Shown: positions 36,955 to 55,660 of the stretch, one piece after another
How the letters are laid out: every line of letters begins with the position of its first letter
How positions within the stretch are numbered: the first letter of the stretch is position 1
Assembly: GCF_035582795.1 (NCBI RefSeq)
Contig: NC_134390.1
Location: 2,867,560-2,931,559 of the forward strand
DNA from: Mycteria americana
Lineage: Eukaryota > Chordata > Aves > Ciconiiformes > Ciconiidae
DNA: 64,000 nucleotides
Direction of reading: 5' to 3'
Translations under genes and position numbers: made by a program
The notes under the pieces: generated by a model
The model's input: only the letters and a program-made list of their open reading frames with translations
Told to the model about the DNA's origin: nothing
The model's database searches: none

Positions 36955-37330
36955 ATGAGTGTGCACACCCTTGCACATGCATGCACCTGTACATGCATGC
37001 ACCCTCATGTACACACAGGTACACGTGCGCACAGACATATGCACACCTATACATGCGCATACCCATGTGTGACATGGCTTTCACAAAAGGATACTGTGGT
37101 GGTGTCTTTCCTTCCTTCTACAGGCCACTGGGCCTGTTCTTGTCCATCTCTACTGACATACTAGAAGAGGGAAACCTTGGGTGTCTGATGGTTGGTCAGA
37201 AGGGAGAGCAATCCTGCTACACCGAGAGTGTCCCCCAGGAGCATGTATGTGCGTGCACACCTATGGACATGTATAGAGGGGCCTGTTTGTGTGTGTACGT
37301 ACATACCTGTATGCACGTGTGCACAATTAT
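36955..37330. repeat. Two degenerate CA/TG tracts
   Basis: 36955-37080 and 37235-37330 consist of imperfect GCACATGC/ACACGTGC units, separated by about 150 bp of unique sequence. Confidence 0.8.
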
Positions 37331-40300
37331 CTGCCTGGCTGGTGTCTTGCATCTGTGGTACTGGAGGATCTCTGTCTGTGTGCCTCAGTTTCTCTTCTCC
37401 TGGTGTGTAGCAATCCCAGTGATGTGATAAATAAAAAAGGTCCATTGGGTGGGTCCTTGGTGAGTCTGAGGGGATTCTTCTACAGAAGTCCTCACAGGAA
37501 CACAGCAAGTGTACCCACCCCAATCCTTATGGCACATCAAAACCCTTCAGAAGCTGCAGAATAACAAGGTGAACAGCTGATAAAATAGCTGCCTCAGAGT
37601 GAGAACAAGCAGCAAAAACAGAGTCGGGTTTCAGCTCTGCTGCATCTGGGTCTGAGGCTGGGGCAGGGTGGGGGGGATGCTTCCAGATGTGGTGCAACCC
37701 CACTGTCAAACTCCCACCCTTGATCTAGGGGGAGCAAAGTCCTGGCTGGTGCCCCCCATGGTGGCAGAGAACATGGCTTTAAGTGATGGGGTTGCTGTGT
37801 GTATGGACAGAGCAGGTCTCAAGTCAAGGAACAGGAAAGCAGGCATCTGTGCCACCCGCTTCCACCAGTGGCAGATACTTCGGGAGAGACAAATGTGTCC
37901 CAGAGGCAAGAGATCGCTGGGGACTTTTGGGAACAGCCCAAGGGCACTCCCTCCACCACCTCTCAGCAGAGAGGGTCTCCTGCCCCAAAGGAGGAGCAAC
38001 TTCTGCTTCCTAAATCTGCAAGTGCTGTGCTTACCTTGCCTTGTGCTCAGCACGTCAAGAGACAGGCAGTTCCACAGATTAAAAGAGATTGCTGTTGTAT
38101 GTCTAATCCTTTAATGACTGCTGAAGTCCCTGCCAGGTCCTGCACATCCTCCTGTTCCCATCTTCTGAGGCATCCTGCAGGATGGAACTCTTGGGGTGGG
38201 AACAGGCCCAGTGTGAACTACCCTGACCGCAGTGGGAGGACAGATTACACTGCAGCTCACTGCCTGCCATGTCCTATGTTCTCTCCCTCAGGACAACAGG
38301 ATTTCCTACATTGCAGCCCCGGTTCTGGGGGTGTCCCTCCATGTAACACAGGAGCATGCTGGGTTGGGGGTGATGCCTTGATGCCATGGGAAGGAGCTGT
38401 GTCTGGGCAGGGGCTCCCACAGCCATTACTCAAGAGCTGGGCTTTTATGGGTCCCACATGTTCAATTTTGCTGTTTCCCTCCAGCACTGGGAAGGAAGGG
38501 GGAAGCATAAAAATTCCTTATAGCAGCTGCTGCCATATGTGCACCCCCCCTTAACCTCTCCCCAAAACCTTGCCCCCACCCAGACTCCAGCCCAATGAAG
38601 GTAGGGGCCAGGGAAGTGGCTTTATGTGAGCAATTTGTAGGGGTAGTGTGTGCTGGGGGCCAAAGCAAACAACATGCAAGCCCGTGACAATTGCCTGCCT
38701 GCCCTGGGACCACCTATCAAGCACCACCACTCCTGCCCGGCTTGCCATGGCTTCCTGAGTGGCTCAGCTTGTGGTTGAGGGCCGGCGGCCCCTGTTTTAC
38801 AAGGGGAACAGGCGCAGGGAGCGTGGAGCTGTGAGCTCCCACCCTGCAGCCCTCCTCTGTGGGCTGTCTCTGTCCTGGGATACACTGGAGACCCGGCAGC
38901 CAGGGCTGCACCCCAGACTGGCCTGCCTTCCCCTCTTCCCAAAGCACATGTGTGTGTTAGTGTGTGTTAAAGTGTCTAGAGGCATGTCAGTGCATGGTCA
39001 TGAGTGGGTGTGGATGCATGTGGGAGCGAGGGGCTGGATTTCTTTGCCCCCTGCTGAGATGCGGCACATGGGTGGTGGTGTACTGTGGCTTGCATAAGGC
39101 TGTGCTGCTGGAGGGATGGGTGGGCTGGGGAGGGACCTCTGGTCCTTACTGGAAGTGGTGTGAAGGGCAGAGAATAATTTTGGCATGGGGTGGGGAATGA
39201 GGATGGGTTACGTTTTCTGAAGGTGGCAGCTGGGGCTGGAGAAGGGAGGGAGGGAGAACTGAGTGGAGGATGTACTGAATCTGTCCTGGCATGGATGTCT
39301 CTGCCCCTTTCCCTCCACACACGTCTAAACTTCCCCCAAAGCTGGTTCTTCTCTGCCTCATCTTTTCCAGGCAAGGGACCACCTTGGAACGAGCTTGACA
39401 GCCCACACCAGCATGGGATCATGACCCTGAATCGTCCCCTTTCAGACCCCCTGAACCTGAAGCAATGTGCTTTGTGGCAGCTGCAATCCTGGGCAGATTA
39501 GCTGCCCCATGCAGAGGACCTTGGGCTCGCCCTAAAGGCCTGGCCGAACAGTGGGGTCAGATGCATAGCAAGGCAGCTGGGCGGGAGGTCTGCACATCAG
39601 TTCTGCTGGAGGCAGAGATGAGAAAGCGTGTGGGGTCAGGGGAAGCAGCTCCCCAGCACAGACTGGCCTGGCCCCAACTTGGTCCCAGGGCAAGGAAAAG
39701 GGGCTTCTTCCAGGGGGGAATTTCACCATCTTTGCCCCACTGTCAGTGGCCTTTCCCCACTCCCAACAGGTGCCGGCTGTGGCGCCTGGGGAGGCTGTAC
39801 AGCATGCAGGAGACATCATAGCTGGGGAGCAGTGTGTTGACACTGCCAGACCCCACCTGCCCTGGGAGGCAGCTAGGATGTGTCCCCGTGATGCTGTACT
39901 GTCACTGGCATGAGGGAGCATTGGCTCCCCAGCAGCTCTCTTCCAGCCTTGCTACTTGCACCTACGTGCTGCAGTTCAGCCTGGCCCTCTGCTGTGTTCC
40001 TGTTCTGTGTCTGCAGAGCTGCCCCGGCTGCAGCTCTGTCTGCACTGCTGCCCCAGTGCGGGAAGGCAGATCTTAAGCCAGATCAATGTTTTTCCTAAGG
40101 CCCTGTAGGGTTAAAACAATCGGACATGTGGCTGACCTTGGGTCACGAGATGGCTGAGGCGAGCACTGCAGGGGTGTTGGCAGGGCTCTGTGCCTGTGGC
40201 GGGCTCAGGGGTTTGCCTACCCTGGGGCTAAAACCCACCTCTCCTGAGGGGGTGAAAAGGATATGTGGCAGTGGCCTTCTGAGGTGTCTCCCCACACTAG

Positions 40301-40439
40301 CCCCTGCCACACTGCTGGACCCTGCTCTCTGTCTGCCTCTTCTCTGTGCTCTGGCCCTCCATTGGTCCCTCAGTGAGTAAGGGTTTGGGGTGACTGGGCT
40401 TGCAAACGTGTAGGGGCTACCCCTTAGCTACTGTTGCAG

Positions 40440-40685
40440 CTCCCAACATGCACATGTAGACATGCACATTCCACACATATGTAGACTTGCACAAGCACGT
40501 GCGCAAGCAGGCACGCAAACACATACATCTGTGAGTACATACACACAAGCACCCCCCCAAAACATACTCACACATAAACACAAATCCCTCTCCACACATG
40601 CAAACACGTATGGCCAAACTTGTGCATTCACACACACGCTTACAGAAGCACAGATGCCCCCACGCATGCACACACAGAGCCCTCC
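40440..40685. repeat. Degenerate CA tract
   Basis: About 245 bp of imperfect ACACATGC/CACGTGCGC units on the + strand, with alternating purine-pyrimidine character. Confidence 0.8.
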
Positions 40686-42179
40686 CCCAGGCCCCCCACG
40701 CTGGGGGCTGTGCTGGGCGGGTTGATGGATTGTGCCACACACAGCTCAGCGCTGCTGGTCTATCGGCTGGGATCTTGGCCACACGGGCTAATCCAGTCCT
40801 GACATCACATTCCTCCACAGTGGGACTCCGGGGCGGTTAACCCTGCCGGGGCTGGGCCTGGGGCAGGAGAGGATGGGGACAATGCGAGGCACAGACAGGG
40901 ACCCCTGCCACCCATGTGTGCTGGGCTGGATGGCAGCCACGCTGCTGCAGCACGCTGCACCCACTGCTGCGGGCTGGGCAGCCCCGGGGCTATCGGAGCT
41001 GGTCGGGAGCAGGGAGCGTTCCTGGTGTGAGGCGGGAGCTGGGGTGGGGGGTCTGCCCTGTTGCAGGGTGTGGTGGGGTGCAGCCCGCCTCCTCCTCTTC
41101 TTGCAGCCAGCTTTCCTGTCGGTGCCTACGTCTGTGTCTCTCCCTCCTTCCCGCCGTCTCTGCTCCACCACCCATCAGCACAGGCATCCCGACTGTCGTC
41201 CTGTGGTACAAGCTCGCTGCATCTCCTTTCCCTCTCTGCCTTTTGCGCCTTCTCCTGCGTCTCCTTCCCTCCCCCAGCCCTGCCCCGTTCCCCAGTGTCC
41301 TCAGGAAACTGGAGCCAGATGACAGATTTTAGATGTGTTTGCAGGAAATAAAAGGCAAGAAGCTGGGGGGGAGGGGGATGGCCAGTCCTGACCCCCTCCT
41401 GTGCAGCGTTTCGGACTCTGGAGCCAGCCCTGCTTCAACTGCTCCTGCCGCTGGCTGCGCTCCTTGTTTTCTTGGCAGAGAGGAGGAGGAATGTGTTTCA
41501 GTTTGAGTTTCTTGGCAGGAGGAGACCGAGGGAAGATTCCCCTCAATCCCGGCTGCGCCTGGCTCTCAAATTTATGCCCATAGGCTGCGACTTGGGTGGG
41601 CCGCGGCGGTGTGCGGCAGGCAGGGGAGGCGAGCGCGGCGGTGGGGAGCCGCGGGCCAGTTCCCATTGGCTCCCTGAGTCCCCGGCCCCCTCCAGCTTCC
41701 CCTGCTCAGGGGGCCACCAGGGTCTGGGGAGCCCCTGCGGACCCCATGGGCTGGGGGGAGCATCCTGCAGCTGGGCCCTGGGGGCCCTGGGCACTTTCTG
41801 CCTTGCATAGCCACCCCGCCATCCTGGTGCTCAGCAGGGGGAACGTGTGGGATCAGAGAGAGCCACGTCACTGCTGTCATGCCCGCCTGGCACCCGCCTG
41901 CCTCCAGGCTGCCCCAGTGGGGACACCCAGCCCTTGCCAGTCTGGGTCTGCTCGCCGAACTCCTCCCCTCTGCCTGGACCCAGGAAGGAGAGGCTGTCTT
42001 GGCACAGCGGGACCCTGACCCTCCTGCTGTACCTAGGTGGCCAGGGACTGGGGGTGATGGGGACCAGAGCCCCACTGAGCTGCTCCCAGTCCTGCATGGT
42101 GGGTGCTGGAGGGGGCACAGGAGGGGATACCACCCCAGGCAGGGAGATGGTGCGCAAGGCTGGGGAGTTGTGAGGCAGG

Positions 42180-42510
42180 GGTAATGCGCCTTGTGGTACA
42201 TGCCTGTGTGTTCCCCATGTGTGGTGGTATGCTGTGCATGCGTGTGTGCTCTGTGTGCCCACATGTGCTCCATGCATGTTTATGTAAACCTGTGCATATG
42301 CATGTGTTGCGTGCATGTGTGCTGTATACATGCACATGCAACTTTGCATGTGTTCCATTGGACGTAGGTGTTTTCTGGTGTGCGTAAGTGTGTGTGCATG
42401 CTGCATGTTACACAGGTGCTGTGTGCATGCACATGGAGTTTGTGTGGTGGTCACTCTGCAGGTCTGTGTACATATGCTCTGTGAATGTATGTGTGTGCAG
42501 GGATATAGCA
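42180..42510. repeat. Degenerate TG tract
   Basis: About 330 bp of imperfect GTGTGC/GCATGTGT units. Shorter relatives occur at 38945-39030, 43015-43095 and 44130-44200. Confidence 0.8.
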
Positions 42511-43279
42511 GGTGGTGGGCATGGCAGGGGCTGACACAGCTGTGCATGGCAAGGTGAACGGGGCTAACAGTCGGCAAGGTAGAGGGGACATCACAAAGGC
42601 TATGGGTAAATTAGCCCTTTTCCTGGAAGTGGTAGATGCCCCACAGATGGTGCCCCATCTGCTTGGAACTCAGGGCAGCAAGTCCCCAGTCCAGGTCGGG
42701 GCGGGGAGCTGTAGGCTGGTGGGAGCTAGCTAGGCCCAAGGCAGAGCCCATTGTCGCATTGCTACTGCAGCAAGTGGGTGTACCTGTCTGGACAGGCACA
42801 GCCCCGCTCCCCTTTGGGCTGGGGTGGCTGCATATGGTTACCGCACTGCATGGTAGCAACCTGCCTGCTGTCCTATAGAGCAAGGAGCTGGTGGGCTAAG
42901 ACTGTGGGTCTGGGGCAGCCTGGGGGAGCTCAGGTAATGGTTTTCGGGAGGGGGAGACAGGGGGCTTTGGCTTTGCTGAACTCTAACATCCCCCATCATC
43001 TCCCAGCTGCACATGTGCCTCTCCAGGTACGTGCAAATGTATGTTCATGCATCCATGTGTGTGTGCCTGCGCACATGTGAATAGTTGTGTGCACAAAGGG
43101 CTGGGAGAGGTGCTGTTGTTGCCTCCTGTGGTAAATAAACTTCTGTGAGGGACTTGGAAACCCCTCTCTTCGTTAGACGTTGTGGCTGGGGTAGGAGGCA
43201 GATGGAAGGCTTCCCCCCTGGAGCTAATCCCCCAATCTTTGCTGCAAGGCCCAGGTCCAGCAGGCAGGTAAGAGGCCCC

Positions 43280-43430
43280 TCCTCTGCCCCCCCCCCCCCC
43301 CCCCCCCCGTTTCCTACTCATCTCTCTTTCCCTTGCCTGCCTCCCCCAGCGCCACCACCTTCCCTGGTACCTCCCTCCCCCTTTGCCTGCCCTGCTGCCC
43401 CCCCCCCTCCATTCTTCCTCTCTGACACTC
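43280..43430. repeat. Poly(C) and polypyrimidine tract
   Basis: Contains an uninterrupted run of about 20 C near 43287-43308, then a long C/T-rich stretch with a second run of C near 43399-43408. Such tracts can form i-motif/G-quadruplex or triplex structures. Confidence 0.85.
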
Positions 43431-43859
43431 TCACAAAGCCCCGAGACAAGCTTTCAAAGGGGCAACTCATGCGGAAGAATTGCTGCCCCCCTCACCCCCC
43501 CGTGCTCCAAATGCAACCCAGAACTTTCCCAGCGGGGTGAGGGGCTCCCACTCCCCCAGACCCCTTGTTTGGGGCGATTCCCTTGGTATCTCAAAGGGGG
43601 AGGCTGAGGGGGCAGGAGGACTTGTTCCCAGCACCACCCACATGTGCCTCTCTGCTTCTCTCTCACCCTGCGGTTGTTTCTCCTTCCAGAGCCTCTGTCC
43701 TTCATGTAAGCCCTCAGGGGTCTTGGGGCAGGACAGTGACCATGGGTGGGGATGGAGCTGCGGGCCAGGACCTGGGTGCAGAGGCCGAAGGCACAGCCAC
43801 GGTTGGAGATCTGACCATGGGCAGTGCCAGGCAGAGTGGCAGGTGGAAATGAGACCCAA

Positions 43860-44040
43860 GCACAGGGCAGGAACCTGCAGGCAGGGATGCGATAGTGGGC
43901 TGGGCTGAGCCCTGTGGGCAGGGGTGCGATGTGTGGGCGGGACAGGGCAGGGTTTTGACCTGCAGGCAGGGTGGGGACCCATGGGCAAGGCAGGGCTGGG
44001 TGGGACCTGCAGATGCTGCAAGGACCCATGAGGAGGTCAG
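43860..44040. repeat. Degenerate GGGCAGG minisatellite
   Basis: Roughly 35-45-bp imperfect units around the blocks CTGCAGGCAGGG, GTGCGATG and GGGCAGGGCTGGG, repeated about four times. Confidence 0.6.
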
Positions 44041-45059
44041 AGCAGGGTGCCGGCTCGGGTCCTTTGACCAAGAATGGCTCTAACTGTCTGTGCCTTAGTT
44101 TCCCCTTTCAGCAGTTAGGGCTCGCAACTTTTACATCTACGTCTGTGCTTGAGTGTGAATGTTTGTGTGGGTGTCTGGGTGCACACGTGTGTATTTCATT
44201 CCCTTCACAACAGACGCTGCAGTGGGCTTGGAACTCCTGCTAGGACAGGACCCTCTTAGTACAGCGCCAAGCACGAGGGCACCTTGCTAAGTCAGTATCC
44301 AGGGTTCTTTGTGATGGGTGACCACAGGGTGCCCTGTAGCAGTGTCACTGCTTGTGCCAAGCTATCAGAGGTGGCCTTGAACTGGGCAATGGTCTGATCT
44401 GTACTGCAGTCTTGTGTTTAGGGTCTGTTAACTCCCCCATGCTTGTGCCACAAGGGGCCTGGGGGCCTGCCAGGCACTGGGGGCATGGCGACAGACATAC
44501 TTGCTTTGGAGGGGATGGCGGACGGCCTCTGTGTTTGGCCAGGTGGCTGTGGTGACACAGAGCTGCCGTGGCTTGTACCTCCTGCCCCCACCCAGCCTGC
44601 CAGAAGCATGCAGTTTTCCACATGGTTTGTCTCTGCAATGTCAGCAAGGGAGGAGAGAGATGTGGGGGGGGGCTGCACCCTGGCTCTGCAGACATCTCTT
44701 GCACCAGCCCCTTCTCCCTTCCAGGTACACACGGGCCTGCGCCCCAGGCGGGGAATGGCCCCCAGCTCCGGGGAGAATGTGGGAGCCCTTAGGGCAGGGG
44801 GCGCCACCCTGATGGGGTGGGAGCACCAGGATGTGTATGTGTGGGAGTGGGCAAGGGAAAATGCCAGGGGCCACCATGGCAGGGCCGGGGGTCCCCAAAG
44901 TTTTTGAGTATGCGGAGATATTCGTCGGTGGTTGCTGCCGAGTCAGATGCCCTCTAGCCCTGTTCCTCTGCCTAGGACCCTTGTTGTTCGTGTCTCTGCC
45001 CCAAAATGGGGGGGACAGGGTTTCCCCCTTTGTCACCTACCCTTCCCGCCTTGGCAGTG

Positions 45060-45476
45060 CCCCAGGACTTTCCTTTGCCGTGGGCTCGGGGCAGAGGCCT
45101 GTGGGGGGGGCTGCCGTGAAGTGGCAGCGCAGACGTGGCCAGAACAGAGGGTTGTGGTGCGGGGCCACGGCGGGGGTGGACGGGGGATGTGGGGAGGCGC
45201 AGGGCGGGGGCCCTGGGAGAACCTCCGTCCCCGGGGGGGCTCCGGCCGCGGCGGGGGGCGGCCCGGGCGGTCCCGGGGCCCGCGGCTGCGCTGTGCTGCG
45301 GCGCCCCCTGGCGGTCACGGGACAGCGCCGGCCGCCGCCGCGCGCGGGGGCGCGGAGGGCACGGAGCTCGCGGGCGGGGACGCCAGCCCACCCTTGTCTT
45401 CCTCAGGCCGCGACCGGCTCCAGCCCCTCGGCGAGGACCAGATGTGCTCCTGAGCCTGGCCAGGCCCTGCCACGAC
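45060..45476 (+). promoter_or_regulatory. GLI1: GLI1 proximal CpG island and 5' untranslated segment
   Basis: CpG-dense DNA immediately before the GLI1 start codon. CCCTTGTCTTCCTCAG ending at 45406 looks like a splice acceptor, so the ATG exon probably begins at 45407 and is joined to an upstream untranslated exon, as in mammalian GLI1. A minus-orientation CTCF motif lies at 45301-45314. Confidence 0.6.
45301..45314 (-). promoter_or_regulatory. Consensus CTCF site, minus orientation
   Basis: GCGCCCCCTGGCGG on + reads CCGCCAGGGGGCGC on the minus strand, a full match to the CTCF core. It is convergent with the + motif at 31965-31982. Confidence 0.65.
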
Positions 45477-53461
<7,985 letters not shown>

Positions 53462-54137
53462 CTAGGAGGTACCAGCCATCAGGTGGGCATGTCTGCAACG
53501 AGGGAGGGCCAAACCACATTTGGGCAGAGGCGTGAAATCCCTTCTCACATGCAGATTTATGCCTGGGGGGGTGGGAGTGGGGGTGGGAAGAAACACCCTG
53601 GAGTCTCCCCTTTTCCAGGTTGTGAGTGTCAGGCTCTGTCAGGGGAGGGACGTTGCTAGGTCCCAGACACAGCTGCTTCAGGTCACCTCTTGTGGGGGAA
53701 CTGGGCCCTTCCATTCCAGTGCCCGGAACCTTTCCCTGCCTCCCCTGACCCTCTGGACAAGGTGGCCCTGTGCACTCTTAATGTCGAAACCAAAGAGTTC
53801 CACTCTCCCCAACCCTGTGGGCAGGCCCCATCCCTATGTTCCCACTGCCCCCCCCCCCCCCTTTGATTCCCAGTCTTTGTCAGGACGGCAATCACCCCTT
53901 GCTTGGCAAGCCCCCCCCGCCCCCTTCCATCTTGCTCAAGGAGGGAGAAGGGGGAGGCAACTCTCCACCACAGGGATGGTCGTGGGGGGCTTGGGGTGCC
54001 TGGCACTGCCTGTGTCGCTCTGTACATAGTGTCCATATGTGTATATCTCTCCTGTGGGTACTACCCCAGCCTTTCTTTTGTTGGAAAGAAACAGCAGTGC
54101 TTCCCCTCCCCATTAAACCCTTTCTCAGGGTAGTGTG
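53462..54137 (+). other. GLI1: GLI1 3' untranslated region with ATTAAA
   Basis: After the TAA stop, a G/C-rich 3' end with several C-runs leads to ATTAAA at 54112-54117, a common poly(A) signal variant, followed by a GT-rich stretch (GTAGTGTGAGCTGTGTG). The cleavage site is estimated. Confidence 0.65.
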
Positions 54138-54439
54138 AGCTGTGTGCCTTTTTATCCCTGCAGATGGGCTCCAAGCTGGACCCCTGTGCCAGGTGCTGTA
54201 TAGCCCACCCCCCCCCCCCCTTCCCTCATCTGGGACCAAGACCCACTTGTGCCCGGCCCTGCAGAAGCACCCCCCGTGCCTTGGACTGGGGATCCAGCCA
54301 TAGCACATGCTGCACAGGCCAATCACACACTGATTCCCGCTGCAGGGGTGTGGGGAGGAAAGGGCAGTGCTGCCCCTGTGCTGCAGACCTGGCAGCATTG
54401 AACGTATCACCGGCAGAAGCATGGCGAGACCCACACACG

Positions 54440-55170
54440 CTTGGAGGCATAGTCTCAAGGTATGGCTCAGTGCCTCTGGAGCTATGCCTGGATCTGAGGC
54501 TTTTCCTTCAGACCATCTTGGCATCTCTGGGGGCTACTCTGGGCTCTTCCTTAGGCATTGGGGCACCATCTTGGCACCTCTGTGGCTGCTCTGAGTGCTG
54601 GGGACTCTTTGTAGGGTCTCCGGGACTGTTCTAGGTGTGTTTGGGGCTGCTCTGGGGCTTTTCTGGGGTCTCTGGGTGGCCTTTTGATGGCTCTGAGCTG
54701 CTACGTGTTCTCCAGTGTTATTTCTGAGGGCTGCCTTGCTGCTTCTGCAAGCTGGCTGGGCTTCCCAAGGCCCCTAAGGGCACACTCAGTGTCTTCAGGG
54801 CAGCGCTGGGCATTTCAAACCTATAAATTGGGTGGTTAGGCCATCCTGGTGTCTCTAGGGATGCTCCAGGGCTCTTTCCAGGCTGTTAGTACATTGCTGG
54901 GGCTGTTCTCCAGGTCTCTTGAGTGGATGTCTTTGTGCTGCTTGAGCTGCTCCAGGTGTGCTGAGGCTTTCCCAGTTATTCCAAGGCTCCTGCAGATTCT
55001 CCAGAACCTCCAAGTTGTGCTCAAGAGCATCTTTCCTGGGCCTGTTCTCAGACCGACTGGGGTTCTCTCAGGGTCTGAAGGTGTCCTGCCAGAGTCTTGG
55101 GGGCTTTTCAGGACTTTCCAGGTGCTGTGGGGTTTCTATGGCCGGGGTGGGTCCTCGGGGGTTGTGGGCT
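54440..55170. repeat. Degenerate minisatellite-like CTCTGGGG DNA
   Basis: Loosely repeating blocks such as GGGGCTGCTCTGGGG, CATCTTGGCATCTCTGG and TTTTCTGGGGTCTCTGGG recur every 25-45 bp without a fixed period. There is no coding content. Confidence 0.5.
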
Positions 55171-55199
55171 CTGGGCCTTTCCCGACCGCGGGGGCTTCC

Positions 55200-55660
55200 T
55201 CAGGGCCCTGAGGCCTGTCTTACCCCGCAGGGCTGCACCTCAGACCCGCGGGGAGCCTTCAGGCTCTGCAGGGCTTGCTCCTGCTCCTCCTCCGTGGCCT
55301 GCGGGTCTGTTTTCCGGGCGGTTACGAACCCGGCGTTTCCATGGCGACGGCTCGGCGTCAGCCCCGAACAAGCCCGCCATCGCAAGCGGGTGGGGGAAGC
55401 CCCGCCCCTCCCCGCGGCATGCTGGGGGCCGCGCCCGCGCCCCGCCACTCTCCGCTGGGCGGCCGCGGGCGCGCGGGCGGCTCCACCCGGCGCGGGGCTG
55501 CTGCGCCGCGGAGCCCCGCCGCGTTCCCCGCAGCGCCCCCTGCCGGCGCGGCGTTCCGGGCGTTGGCCGGTTGGAAAAGGGCTGGGGGCCGCGCCGCCGC
55601 CATTGGGCGCCGCTCTCCGGGGCTGGGCAGCGCCCTGGGGGCTCGGCTGTGCGTTGATGG
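55200..55660. promoter_or_regulatory. CpG island downstream of GLI1
   Basis: About 450 bp of dense CpG with frames open on both strands. It includes a minus-orientation CTCF core at 55533-55546. In human the next gene is ARHGAP9, but no exon of it or of MARS1 is recognisable nearby, so the gene served is unknown. Confidence 0.6.
55533..55546 (-). promoter_or_regulatory. CTCF core motif, minus orientation
   Basis: GCGCCCCCTGCCGG on + reads CCGGCAGGGGGCGC on minus, compatible with the CTCF core. It has the same orientation as the motif at 45301. Confidence 0.5.

Larger units (their letters stand above)
34833..45000. other. INHBE-GLI1 intergenic DNA, right part
   Basis: No coding exon recognised. 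It is rich in simple sequence: TG/CA tracts, a poly(C) and pyrimidine tract, and a GGGCAGG minisatellite. A moderately CpG-rich patch near 41560-41660 could be regulatory. Confidence 0.5.
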
